Source: Halorubrum halodurans
Lineage (GTDB): Archaea; Halobacteriota; Halobacteria; Halobacteriales; Haloferacaceae
DNA: 64,000 bases
Direction of reading: 5' to 3'
NCBI RefSeq assembly: GCF_002252985.1
Contig: NZ_NHPJ01000059.1
Span: 1 to 64,000 of the forward strand
In this document: piece by piece, positions 7,933-15,442 of the stretch
How positions within the stretch are numbered: the stretch's first letter is position 1
How the letters are laid out: every line of letters starts with the position of its first letter
Position numbers and translations under genes: made by a program
Notes under the pieces: model-generated
Seen by the model: only the letters and a program-made list of their open reading frames with translations
Databases searched by the model: none
Told to the model about the DNA's origin: nothing

Positions 7933-8412
7933 ATGCTTGAACGTTCAGATACTGCACCGCTGTTCACCGCGACGCGTGGAACGAGTGACCACGAGACGTT
8001 CGAATTGGAAGATCACATAGGAGACGGACCGACCGTGCTTGCGTTTTTCCCGGGCGCGTTCACGCCACCGTGTACGAATGAGATGGTCGCGCTTCAAGAC
8101 AATCTCGAGGCATTTCAGGACGCCGGAGCGACGATCTTCGGTGTGAGCGCCGATTCACCGTTCTCTCAGGGTGCCTTCCGCGACGAACACGGAATAGAGT
8201 TTGATCTCGTTAGCGACATGAGCGGTGATGTGATCCGGAAATACGACCTCGAGATCGACATTGAAGAGCTCGGATTGTACGGGATCGCGAACCGAGCAGT
8301 GTTCGTACTCGATGAGACGGGTACGGTGACGTATCGCTGGGTTGCAGACGATCCCACGAACGAGCCGGATTACGAGGAACTGCTTGAGGCCGTGAATACG
8401 GCAACCGAGTAG
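7933..8412 (+). CDS. Peroxiredoxin (AhpC/TSA, BCP-like)
   Basis: 159 residues with the thioredoxin-like peroxiredoxin fold. The active site FPGAFTPPCTNEM carries the peroxidatic cysteine at about residue 48. No second cysteine follows, so it looks like a one-cysteine enzyme needing an external thiol. Later motifs (GVSADSPFSQGAF, LYGIANRAVFVLDETG) fit the family. It would reduce peroxides or peroxynitrite. Its operator matches those of the nitrite-locus genes, consistent with a nitrosative/oxidative-stress role. Cytoplasmic; no signal peptide. Confidence 0.9.
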   Translation: MLERSDTAPLFTATRGTSDHETFELEDHIGDGPTVLAFFPGAFTPPCTNEMVALQDNLEAFQDAGATIFGVSADSPFSQGAFRDEHGIEFDLVSDMSGDVIRKYDLEIDIEELGLYGIANRAVFVLDETGTVTYRWVADDPTNEPDYEELLEAVNTATE

Positions 8413-8488
8413 AGCGACTCCCTTCCGATAGACCGATCCTCACTCACGATTGAGTAACTCTCTTTCCAAGACCACTCTATATTCGATT

Positions 8489-8842
8489 ATGACTCCTGAA
8501 CGGTCCAACAAGGAACGACGGCCCAACTGTCGGGACGATGCTCCTGATACTGGAGTCGACGCCGACTGCGTCCTGAGACGATTGCAACATCGAACAGCAC
8601 GGATCGAACGGCGTGAGATCGAGGAGGCTCTCTCTAAACTCGAAAATTGCGGCGATCTTACTGACGAGCAACGGCAAACTGTCCGGCTGTTTGGGGGTAC
8701 TCTCGCTTGGCGACTTACAGCAGATTTCGAGTCAATACTGAAACAATGTTCTCAAAATAACCAAGCGACTGCCCGCGCTGTTGCACGGTTGTTCAACCTC
8801 GTTCCAGAGAGCTATTTTGACGACGAGTGCGAACAGTCGTGA
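8489..8842 (+). CDS. Small protein resembling the glutamyl-tRNA reductase dimerisation domain
   Basis: 117 residues from the ATG at 8489; an upstream start at 8450 is less likely. Residues 38-105 (RREIEEALSKLENCGDLTDEQ, then RQTVRLFGGTLAWRL, then helices around SQNNQATARAVARLFNL) resemble the C-terminal helical dimerisation domain of HemA, where the pattern is ...LGDLTxxQRxxVxxxxxALxxxLL. The catalytic and NADPH domains are absent. It may be a free-standing regulator of haem synthesis or bind HemA. The call rests on pattern recognition only. It lies between the peroxiredoxin gene and nirK. Confidence 0.5.
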   Translation: MTPERSNKERRPNCRDDAPDTGVDADCVLRRLQHRTARIERREIEEALSKLENCGDLTDEQRQTVRLFGGTLAWRLTADFESILKQCSQNNQATARAVARLFNLVPESYFDDECEQS

Positions 8843-8942
8843 TATGTTCGTCTTTGTGTCACCACGGATGTGTTCGTGGACCAGGGTCTGAGTTTGACAG
8901 TTCCGATCGATTCCAGATCCGTCATATCTATTAGGATATTTA

Positions 8943-9010
8943 AAATCCCACATATGGGGGATGAGTGGCATTTCTCCCCCACTATCAGGGAACAGTATAT
9001 ATTATATATG
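8943..9010 (+). promoter_or_regulatory. nirK promoter with TATA box and inverted repeat
   Basis: An AT run (GTATATATTATATATG, about 8995-9010) lies 36-51 bases upstream of the nirK ATG and is the likely TATA box. Just upstream, TGGGGGA (8955-8961) and TCCCCCA (8975-8981) form an inverted repeat that could be an activator or repressor site. The strong CGAA-N4-TTCG palindrome seen at neighbouring genes is absent here; only weak relatives occur at 8841-8876. Confidence 0.55.
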
Positions 9011-9045
9011 TCACTAGGGCGCCTCGGATGAGGTAGGGAAGTATC

Positions 9046-10143
9046 ATGTCACAAGACCTCAGCAGGCGGAAGATGGTTGCAGCACTCGGAATCGGAGCGG
9101 TCGGCGCCATTGCCGGCTGTATCGGCGCACCCGTGAATGCGGAGCCGACACCCGCTGCCGAAACGACCCCGGACGTAACGCCGGAACTCGATCCCGCACG
9201 CGAGGTCGACGTCGACCGGATCGCGGCCGACCCGACCGACGTCCCGGCGCCTGTAGACTGGGACGAGCCGCGCGAACACGACATCACCCTTCGCACGAAG
9301 GAGCTCGTCGCGGAGATCGAGCCGGGCGTGACGTTCAAGTACATGACCTTCGAGGGGCAGGTCCCCGGCCCGATGATCCGTGTCCGCCGGGGCGACACCG
9401 TGAACCTCCGGTTCGAGGTGCCGGCCGACGACAACGGCGACATCCACAACGTGGACTTCCACGCGGTGTACGGTCCCGGCGGCGGCGCCGTCGATACGAC
9501 GCTCGTGCCCGGCGACGACGCGGCAGAACTCAGCTTCAAAGCGGCGTATCCCGGCCTGTTCACCTACCACTGCGCGGTGCCGGCGATGGACCACCACGTC
9601 AGCTCCGGGATGTTCGGCGCGATCCTCGTCGAGCCCGAGGAGGGACTGCCGGCGGTCGACCGTGAGATCTACCTCGGTCAGCACGAGTTGTACACCAAAG
9701 GCGACCTCGGCGAGAAGGGCCACCACGCCTTCGATCACGGTGCGATGCTCGCCGAAGATCCGACGTACGTCGTGTTCAACGGCGTCGACCACGGCTTCAC
9801 CGAGGACCGGCTCGGACCGATCGGCGCCGAGGTGGGGGAGACCGTTCGCGTGTTCTTCGTGAACGGCGGCCCGAACCAGTCCTGCTCGTGGCACCCGATC
9901 GGCAACGTCTGGTCGCGGCTGTACCGCGACGGCGACCTCCTCTCGCCGCCGGGGCAATACGTCGAGACCACGGCCGTTCCCCCGGGGACGGCGACCGTCG
10001 GCGAGATGGATCTGGTGGTGCCCGGACCGATCAAGATCGTCGACCACGCGCTCTCGCGGGCGGGGCGCCGCGGCGCGCTCGCGGTCGTGGACGTCACGGG
10101 GGAGGCGAACACGGACGTGTACGACTCGGGCACCGGTGAGTGA
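9046..10143 (+). CDS. nirK: Copper-containing nitrite reductase
   Basis: 365 residues with two cupredoxin domains; reduces nitrite to nitric oxide outside the cytoplasmic membrane. The N-terminus has a twin-arginine motif (SRRKM) and a lipobox-like AIAGC, so it is probably exported and lipid-anchored. The type 1 copper site is visible in YHCAVPAMDHHVSSGM. Type 2 copper ligands are HNVDFHAV, the first histidine of the YHC block, and SWHPIG in domain 2. The GQVPGP motif in domain 1 is typical. RBS-like GATGAGG precedes the ATG. The blue-copper electron donor (halocyanin) is not encoded in this window. Confidence 0.95.
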   Translation: MSQDLSRRKMVAALGIGAVGAIAGCIGAPVNAEPTPAAETTPDVTPELDPAREVDVDRIAADPTDVPAPVDWDEPREHDITLRTKELVAEIEPGVTFKYMTFEGQVPGPMIRVRRGDTVNLRFEVPADDNGDIHNVDFHAVYGPGGGAVDTTLVPGDDAAELSFKAAYPGLFTYHCAVPAMDHHVSSGMFGAILVEPEEGLPAVDREIYLGQHELYTKGDLGEKGHHAFDHGAMLAEDPTYVVFNGVDHGFTEDRLGPIGAEVGETVRVFFVNGGPNQSCSWHPIGNVWSRLYRDGDLLSPPGQYVETTAVPPGTATVGEMDLVVPGPIKIVDHALSRAGRRGALAVVDVTGEANTDVYDSGTGE

Positions 10144-10264
10144 GCACCGGCCCCTCGAGCGCTGACATAGTCTTCGACGTTTCGCTCCGGGACGGACCGC
10201 AGATCGAAGATACCCGAGGGCCGACGAAATAACGGGAGTCATCTCATACTCCTCACTCTGGCGG

Positions 10265-10276
10265 CGAACATGTTCG
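10265..10276. promoter_or_regulatory. Perfect 12-base palindrome upstream of the multicopper oxidase
   Basis: CGAACATGTTCG is the best copy of the recurring operator. It lies 67-78 bases upstream of the ATG at 10343, further than at other genes because a stem-loop leader intervenes. Confidence 0.65.
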
Positions 10277-10294
10277 GAACCCACCTCATAGAGT

Positions 10295-10327
10295 GGGGTT
10301 TGTCCGGTCCCCTATCCGGACAACCCC
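10295..10327 (+). promoter_or_regulatory. Stable stem-loop in the multicopper oxidase 5' leader
   Basis: GGGGTTTGTCCGG (10295-10307) pairs with CCGGACAACCCC (10316-10327), leaving one bulged T and an 8-base loop. It ends 15 bases before the ATG. It may control translation or act as a terminator-like attenuator; it could also be a DNA-level repeat. Confidence 0.5.
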
Positions 10328-10342
10328 GCTAGCGTGTATGTA

Positions 10343-12178
10343 ATGCATGACAGGGTCGGACGATCTCGAAGCGACGTCGCTCGGCGGAAGTTTCTCGCGG
10401 CCGTGGGTATCACTGGCACCGCGGCGCTCGCGGGCTGCTCCGCGAAGAGCATTGGCGCCCCGGTAGCCGCCGACGAGTCGGAAGATGGGGGAGAAACACC
10501 CGACGCGACCCATACGTCACCGGATCTCGAACGGTGGGTCGACGAAGTACCTCGCCCGGGGGTCATCGAACCAAACGGAACGAAGGACGGTCAGCCTCGC
10601 TACGAGGTAGAGATGGCCGAGATCGAACAGAAGCTCCACCGCGACCTTCCGCCGACGACCCTGTGGGGCTACGGCGGGCAGTTTCCCGGGCCCACGATCG
10701 AAGCCGAACAGGGCGAACCGATCTACGTTCGATGGCAGAACCACCTGCCGGACGAACACCTGCTCCCGGAGGATCCGACGATTCACGGCGACATCATCCC
10801 GTACGACGAGCCGGGCGCCCGCGTCGTCCCGCACCTCCACGGTGGCAACGTCGAACACGAGAGCGACGGGAAACCGCAGGCGTGGTTCACCCGCGACTTC
10901 GAGCGGACGGGCCCCGACTTCGAGAAGAAGGACTACTACTACGCGAACGACCAGCCGCCCGCAACCCTGTGGTACCACGACCACTCGCTCGGTATCACCA
11001 GGTTGAACGTTTACGCCGGCCTCGCGGGGTTCTATCTGCTTCGGAACGATCACGAGCGAGAGCTCGACCTCCCGACGGGCGACAACGAGATCCCGCTCGT
11101 GTTGCAGGACCGGAGCTTCAACGAGGACGGCTCGTTGTACTACCCTACGGCCACTCCGGGGACGCAGAAAGATGAAGACGAATCACGTCCCGACCCAAGT
11201 ATCGTCCCGCAGTTCTACGGCGATACGTCGACGGTCAACGGCAAAGTGTGGCCCCGGTTGTCAGTCGATCCCGAGCGGTATCGGTTCCGCCTGCTCAACG
11301 GGGCCAACAGCCGGTATTACAACCTCAAACTGCTCGAATACAACGAGGAGTCGGGCGACACGGGCGATGCGGGGCCACCGTTCGTCCAGATCGGGAACGA
11401 CGGCGGGCTTCTCTCGGAGCCCGTCGAGACCACTGGCCGCCTCGAACTCGGGTCGAGTCAGCGTGCGGACGTCCTCGTCGACTTCAGCGAGTACGCGGGC
11501 GAGACACTGCTCCTGCACAATAACGCCCCGGCGAAGTATCGTGGCACGAGCGGGATCGAGGCAGACGGCGCTGAACCCCTCCCGGAGGTCATGCTTATCG
11601 ACGTGGCAGCCGCGGAAAGCGAACCGGAGCCGACGCAACTCCCAGCCGAACTGACCCAGGTACCCGCGATTCCGATGGAGTCTGTCGACACCGAACGCTA
11701 CCTCACGCTCGCCCGGCAATCGGACGAGTACGGTCGCCCGCGCTACGCGCTCGGGACTCGCAACGAAAAGACCGGATACGAACTCACGGACTCGGTCACC
11801 GAGACCCCGACGCTCGGCGACACCGAGATCTGGAGTCTCGCCAACTTCACGGGGATGTCCCACCCGATGCATCTCCACCTCGTTCACTTCCAGGTGTTGG
11901 GACGACAGTCGGCCGCTGATCACGATCCGGCTGAAGACGACATCGATCTGGACGCGCTGGACGGGCCCGAGTCGTACGAACTTGGGTGGAACGACGTGGT
12001 CACCGTCGACCCAGGCGAAGTGGTGCACGTAATCGCACACTTCGGGGAGTTCGAGGGGCTATTCTCCGATCAGACGGGGGACTACATGTGGCACTGTCAC
12101 ATGATCGAACACGAGGATCACGACATGATGCGACCGTTCAAGGTTCTGTCGCCCGACGACGAGGGTGGAAGCGAGTAG
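10343..12178 (+). CDS. Secreted multicopper oxidase (CotA/bilirubin oxidase/laccase type)
   Basis: 611 residues from the ATG at 10343, with a twin-arginine signal (ARRKFLAAVG) and lipobox ALAGC. All four copper-ligand blocks are present: HLHGG, WYHDHSLG, HPMHLHLVHF and HCHMIEHEDHDMM. The size and the HPMHLHLVHFQVL block fit the CotA-like three-domain family, not the two-domain nitrite reductases. It probably oxidises phenolics or metal ions (Cu(I), Mn(II), Fe(II)) with O2; the substrate is not readable. Its operator links it to the nirK-locus regulon, unusual for an oxygen-using enzyme. Confidence 0.9.
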   Translation: MHDRVGRSRSDVARRKFLAAVGITGTAALAGCSAKSIGAPVAADESEDGGETPDATHTSPDLERWVDEVPRPGVIEPNGTKDGQPRYEVEMAEIEQKLHRDLPPTTLWGYGGQFPGPTIEAEQGEPIYVRWQNHLPDEHLLPEDPTIHGDIIPYDEPGARVVPHLHGGNVEHESDGKPQAWFTRDFERTGPDFEKKDYYYANDQPPATLWYHDHSLGITRLNVYAGLAGFYLLRNDHERELDLPTGDNEIPLVLQDRSFNEDGSLYYPTATPGTQKDEDESRPDPSIVPQFYGDTSTVNGKVWPRLSVDPERYRFRLLNGANSRYYNLKLLEYNEESGDTGDAGPPFVQIGNDGGLLSEPVETTGRLELGSSQRADVLVDFSEYAGETLLLHNNAPAKYRGTSGIEADGAEPLPEVMLIDVAAAESEPEPTQLPAELTQVPAIPMESVDTERYLTLARQSDEYGRPRYALGTRNEKTGYELTDSVTETPTLGDTEIWSLANFTGMSHPMHLHLVHFQVLGRQSAADHDPAEDDIDLDALDGPESYELGWNDVVTVDPGEVVHVIAHFGEFEGLFSDQTGDYMWHCHMIEHEDHDMMRPFKVLSPDDEGGSE

Positions 12179-12202
12179 TCGTCGACGGGGGCCGATCTGA
12201 CG

Positions 12203-12214
12203 GGAACATGTTCG
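12203..12214. promoter_or_regulatory. GAACATGTTC site between the multicopper oxidase and cupin genes
   Basis: The 16 bases GACGGGAACATGTTCG (12199-12214) repeat those at 6969-6984 exactly. The site lies about 150 bases upstream of the cupin start, too far for the usual position, so it may serve an unseen promoter or be inactive. Confidence 0.45.
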
Positions 12215-12257
12215 TCCCAATCCTGTTGCCGCTCCGTGCCACACGTTGAGATGCATG

Positions 12258-12278
12258 AATTTAGGCCAACCTAAAATT
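12258..12278. promoter_or_regulatory. DtxR-type iron/manganese box
   Basis: AATTTAGGCCAACCTAAAATT contains perfect arms TTTAGG and CCTAAA around CCAA. This matches the TTAGG...CCTAA pattern of DtxR/IdeR/SirR-family operators. It lies about 90 bases upstream of the cupin operon. Confidence 0.5.
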
Positions 12279-12364
12279 CACCAAACGGGCAAGGCGTCCG
12301 TCGCCGGCGCTCGACCCGCTGTCCGGACGAATGACCGCGGCGCCTACCGAACGGGTGATTCGGT

Positions 12365-12745
12365 ATGACTGCCATCGATTTCGATGCGGAACGAACGTAC
12401 GACGACGAGAAGTTCTCAGCGGTCGAGGTGTTCCGGAGCGAGCGGATGAAAGTCGTCTGCGGCTACTTCGAACCGGGACAGTTTATCCCGGTTCACGCTC
12501 CGTCCAGTGACGTACTAATCGACGTTCGGTCCGGCACTGGGCTCGTTCGCGACGGCGATGGGGAACACCGCGTCGAACCAGGAGATGTCGTGACTATCGA
12601 GGCGGATGCCGACCGCGGTGTCAAGGCCGACGACGATTCGCGGCTCAAAGCGTTGCTCGTCACCGCCCCACCGCCGACCGACGCCGAACACGAACCGGTC
12701 CGTCGGGGGCTCCGAACCGGCGAATTCGATCCGACCGATACATGA
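12365..12745 (+). CDS. Cupin-domain protein
   Basis: 126 residues with one cupin barrel: GYFEPGQFIPVHAPSSDVLI for motif 1 and HRVEPGDVVTIEADADRG for motif 2. Motif 1 keeps only one histidine (PVHAPSSD), so metal binding may be weakened. Overlaps the next cupin gene by ATGA, so the two are coupled. A DtxR-type box lies upstream. Substrate unknown; small haloarchaeal cupins are often fast-evolving metal or redox proteins. Confidence 0.75.
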   Translation: MTAIDFDAERTYDDEKFSAVEVFRSERMKVVCGYFEPGQFIPVHAPSSDVLIDVRSGTGLVRDGDGEHRVEPGDVVTIEADADRGVKADDDSRLKALLVTAPPPTDAEHEPVRRGLRTGEFDPTDT

Positions 12746-13047
12746 CGACGATACACACCCTCAACGAACTGGACGGACAGCCCCACGCTAATGTCTTCCC
12801 CGACGCTGAACCGAAGACGATCAGACTCACTCTCGACGCGGGCGGCGAGGTCGCGCCTCACTCGCATCCCGACCGCGAAATCGTGTTCCATCTCATCGAG
12901 GGGACGATCGAGTTGGAACTCGACGGCGAGACACATGAGCTGTCGGCAGGCGACGTGGCTCGCTTCGACGGGGACCAGGAGATCGCTCCCCATGCCGTCG
13001 AGAATAGCACTGCACTAATCGTCTTGGCGTCTCGGTCCGAAGCGTAG
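12742..13047 (+). CDS. Cupin-domain protein (second of a pair)
   Basis: 101 residues, one cupin barrel with a full motif 1 (GGEVAPHSHPDREIVFHLIE: two histidines and a glutamate) and motif 2 (LSAGDVARFDGDQEIAPHAV). The metal ligands missing in the preceding cupin are present here, so the two may form a complementary or heteromeric pair. Starts within the ATGA overlap. Substrate unknown. Confidence 0.8.
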   Translation: MTTIHTLNELDGQPHANVFPDAEPKTIRLTLDAGGEVAPHSHPDREIVFHLIEGTIELELDGETHELSAGDVARFDGDQEIAPHAVENSTALIVLASRSEA

Positions 13048-13139
13048 CTGGAGGCCAGCGAGCGACACGGCCTTTGCACACGACTGATTTACCCGGATTC
13101 GTGCGTACATCTATACGCAAGACTGTGATAGAGTGATTC

Positions 13140-13337
13140 ATGCAAGAGTTCACACTTCGAGCTGACGACACTGGAACGATTGAGCTCGTCTGTGAGAGGA
13201 ACGACGAGGAGGCTCCTGCCCCTCGTGTACGCTCGTTCGCTGGAGATGACGAGTTTGGACTCCTCGTTGATGATTTAACACCAGGAGAACAGGTTCTCCT
13301 GTTCGTTACCGACACGGCCTCTGAGAAGTTACGCTGA
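13140..13337 (+). CDS. Small hypothetical acidic protein
   Basis: 65 residues. Acidic composition and codon use fit haloarchaeal coding sequence; alternating strands (FTLRADDTGTIELVCERN, FGLLVDDLTPGEQVLLFV) suggest a small beta-rich fold with a single cysteine. An AT-poor but TATA-like stretch (ATCTATACGCAAG) lies about 30 bases upstream. No family recognised. Confidence 0.55.
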   Translation: MQEFTLRADDTGTIELVCERNDEEAPAPRVRSFAGDDEFGLLVDDLTPGEQVLLFVTDTASEKLR

Positions 13338-13463
13338 GAATCACTTCCGTCTCCATCCTCGGTGGGATGGACTACCTTTCCATCACGTCGGTACAGAAGT
13401 ACTCCGTATTGACCGCCAGCGGATCAATATGTGTTACTGATCGTCAACCGGTTTTGTCCGATG

Positions 13464-13498
13464 GGTTCGACCCCGCTACTGATCAATACGGTCGAACC
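13464..13498. repeat. Inverted repeat between converging genes
   Basis: GGTTCGACC (13464-13472) and GGTCGAACC (13490-13498) are perfect 9-base arms separated by 17 bases. It lies between a plus-strand gene ending at 13337 and a minus-strand gene ending at 13532. It could be a bidirectional terminator or an orphan regulator site; no gene is visible in 13338-13531. Confidence 0.4.
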
Positions 13499-13515
13499 AC
13501 GGAGGTGGCTATCGG

Positions 13516-13526
13516 CGAACTGTTCG
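13516..13526. promoter_or_regulatory. CGAA-N3-TTCG dyad just 3' of a NarO-type gene
   Basis: CGAACTGTTCG (reverse CGAACAGTTCG) lies 6 bases beyond the stop codon of the minus-strand regulator gene. The flank GGTACTTAAA...CCGAANAGTTCG is shared with the 3' side of the second NarO-type gene (23981-24005). Confidence 0.45.
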
Positions 13527-13531
13527 GGGGT

Positions 13532-14311
13532 TTAAGTACCGTCTCCGAATGTCTGCGAGAAGAGCGCTGCCGTCACGGTCCGGAGATGCTCCGATACCGT
13601 GGACTTCGCGAGGTCGAACTCGGCCGCGACGTCGGCGGCGGACGCGCCGTCGGGCTCGAAGTACCCTTTCTCCGCGGCGACCGTTGCGATTTCGGCCTGT
13701 CTGTCGGTTACGCCGGCGAGATCCACGGGGATCACATCGGAAGAACACCCGTCCCCCTCGCCGCTTCCGCGGTCGATACAGAGTCGGCGGAGTTCGATGT
13801 CGAGCCCGGCCGCCTCGCACTCATCAACTGTCGCCTGCAGCTCCTCGTGGCCGCTCAGGACGAAGGAGACATGCAGTTCGCTGTTCTCCATCTCCGTCCG
13901 ACGCGGCGACGCCGGGAAGTTCGCGAACGCAGCCGGAAGCCCGCCGCAGGAACATCCGGTGCAGATCCCCTCGTCGGAATCGGGCGATACGGGCTCGGCC
14001 GCCGTGCCAACCTCGACGTTCGGGGGGGCGACTGATATTCCACCGTCGGTGGCTGTGGCGTCCGCTGTGCGGTTACCGTCGGTCGTCGAATGCTCGTGAT
14101 CAATCTCGTACCGGCCGTGTGCCCGATCCGCGAACTCGATGAAGTCGATGGCAGACGGGGGATCGTCCGGCGGATCATCGGCGACGAAATCGACCCGATC
14201 GTCGCCCGAATCGACCTGCAGCTCCTGGATCGGCGTGCTGGACGAGAGGGCTGCAACGGGACAGCCGTCGCAGGTGGAGAGAGCGAGTTCGGCGTAGATC
14301 CCGTTGGTCAT
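13532..14311 (-). CDS. NarO-type cysteine-rich HTH_10 regulator (copy 1)
   Basis: 259 residues from the ATG at 14311. The N-terminus has STCDGCPVA and a central CTGCSCGGLPAAF, fitting the cysteine pattern of haloarchaeal NarO/DmsR-like regulators, where the cysteines probably hold a redox- or oxygen-sensitive centre. A low-complexity linker precedes the second cysteine block. The C-terminal bacterio-opsin-activator HTH_10 domain (LAGVTDRQAEIATVAAEKGY, AADVAAEFDLAKSTVSEHL) binds DNA. A TATA-like element about 28 bases upstream suggests a leaderless transcript. It probably activates denitrification genes. Paralogue of the 23330 gene. Confidence 0.8.
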   Translation of the reverse strand: MTNGIYAELALSTCDGCPVAALSSSTPIQELQVDSGDDRVDFVADDPPDDPPSAIDFIEFADRAHGRYEIDHEHSTTDGNRTADATATDGGISVAPPNVEVGTAAEPVSPDSDEGICTGCSCGGLPAAFANFPASPRRTEMENSELHVSFVLSGHEELQATVDECEAAGLDIELRRLCIDRGSGEGDGCSSDVIPVDLAGVTDRQAEIATVAAEKGYFEPDGASAADVAAEFDLAKSTVSEHLRTVTAALFSQTFGDGT

Positions 14312-14492
14312 ACGCACAAGTAGGTGCTCTGAGACACATATAATGCGGACCAATTTCCAGCGCGATGAAAAGACCCACCACTAGCGCGGCCGTTCGACCG
14401 GAACCCTCGATCTGGTCCGATGAGCGCGCCCTCTTCCATCGAGGTCTGAACCGAGCCGGTCTACTGAAATCCTAACAGTCCGTGTCTTCTCA

Positions 14493-15017
14493 TTAAGAAC
14501 CCCTGTGAGCGCTAACGAACGCACGACGGAGGACGGTCAGAAGCACGTACGTCTCGTACTTTTGGGTCTGACAGTGCTCGCAGGGCTGCATGTCTGCGAC
14601 GATTTCCTTGATGTCGCCGTCGTACTCATCGGTGAGCGTGGCGAGCGCGTCCGTGATCTGGGGCTGGACCGCATCTATCATCTCTTTGACGGCAGCATCC
14701 GCTGAGTCCGGGAGTGAGTACGAGAGGACAATCGTGTTCGCGTGGTAGTACTTTGTCGTCCCGCCGCGACCCTCCTCGAAGCGAACGACGTCGACGAGGC
14801 CGGCGTCCCGTAGCTCGTTGATGTGGTGTCGAACCGTGTTCTCGGTTCGGTCGATGCCGCGATCGGCGAGGCTCCCGTGGACCTCGCTCGCGGTCAGGGC
14901 CTCCTCGGACAGGATATCGAGGATCATCGCCCGCATCGGTTCGTCGATCGCGTCCGAGACCTGCGTGTCTCGCACCGCGATGTCGTCGAGGCGTTGATCG
15001 GTACCGGAGTTGCTCAT
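14493..15017 (-). CDS. ArsR-like metal-sensing winged-helix repressor
   Basis: 174 residues from the ATG at 15017. The winged helix spans about residues 25-90 (MRAMILDILSEEALTASEVH, ENTVRHHINELRDAGLVDVV, wing RFEEGRGGTTKYYH). The C-terminal part carries CEHCQTQKYE (CxxC), likely for metal binding. It is divergent from the HMA-protein/P-type ATPase operon at 15216, the standard arrangement for a metal-responsive repressor. A close relative (44237) with the same C-terminal CxxC-TQ-Y motif stands next to another metal ATPase. Confidence 0.8.
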   Translation of the reverse strand: MSNSGTDQRLDDIAVRDTQVSDAIDEPMRAMILDILSEEALTASEVHGSLADRGIDRTENTVRHHINELRDAGLVDVVRFEEGRGGTTKYYHANTIVLSYSLPDSADAAVKEMIDAVQPQITDALATLTDEYDGDIKEIVADMQPCEHCQTQKYETYVLLTVLRRAFVSAHRGS

Positions 15018-15215
15018 ACGAAAACCGAGCGCGAGCACGGGGGAAAAAACGGCGGGATGCGAGCGGAGAGGTATCTACCGAGGAACCAGTCCCGAATGGA
15101 CCCCGAGACCGAAAGCCCTAGACGACCCGTTTGACTGTTCCAACAACCTATTTCCGTACCCAAACATATCATCTAAAAAATACTTATTGGGGTATGGCCA
15201 CTATCTCAAATCGTA

Positions 15216-15431
15216 ATGAGCGACACAACGCAGTTCCGCGTCTTGGATTTTGACTGTCCGAGTTGTGCAAGCACCGTCGAACGCGCTCTCTCGAACGTCG
15301 ACGGCGTCGAAGACGTCGAGGTGCACTACTCGACCGGTCGCGTCGAGATCGAGTACGACGACGGCGTTTCCGACCCCAACGCCTTCGCACAGACCATCGA
15401 AAACCAGGGCTACACGCCTCAGCCCGCCTAA
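15216..15431 (+). CDS. Heavy-metal-associated (HMA) domain protein
   Basis: 71 residues, one ferredoxin-like HMA domain with metal loop DFDCPSCAS (CxxC) and typical closing GYTPQP. Aspartate before the loop (D-C-P-S-C) is more common in zinc/cadmium/lead proteins than in copper chaperones (M-x-C-x-x-C), so the metal is uncertain. It ends 11 bases upstream of the ATPase gene, which itself lacks an N-terminal HMA domain, so this protein probably supplies that function in trans. Confidence 0.85.
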   Translation: MSDTTQFRVLDFDCPSCASTVERALSNVDGVEDVEVHYSTGRVEIEYDDGVSDPNAFAQTIENQGYTPQPA

Positions 15432-15442
15432 GGAGACCGATC

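Noticed and set aside
10343-12178. A second copper nitrite reductase
   Set aside because: The four copper-ligand blocks and the 611-residue length fit three-domain multicopper oxidases.
13367-14035. Plus-strand 222-codon open frame opposite the NarO-type gene
   Set aside because: It is the reverse of a gene with clear HTH_10 and cysteine motifs; the translation shows no family features.
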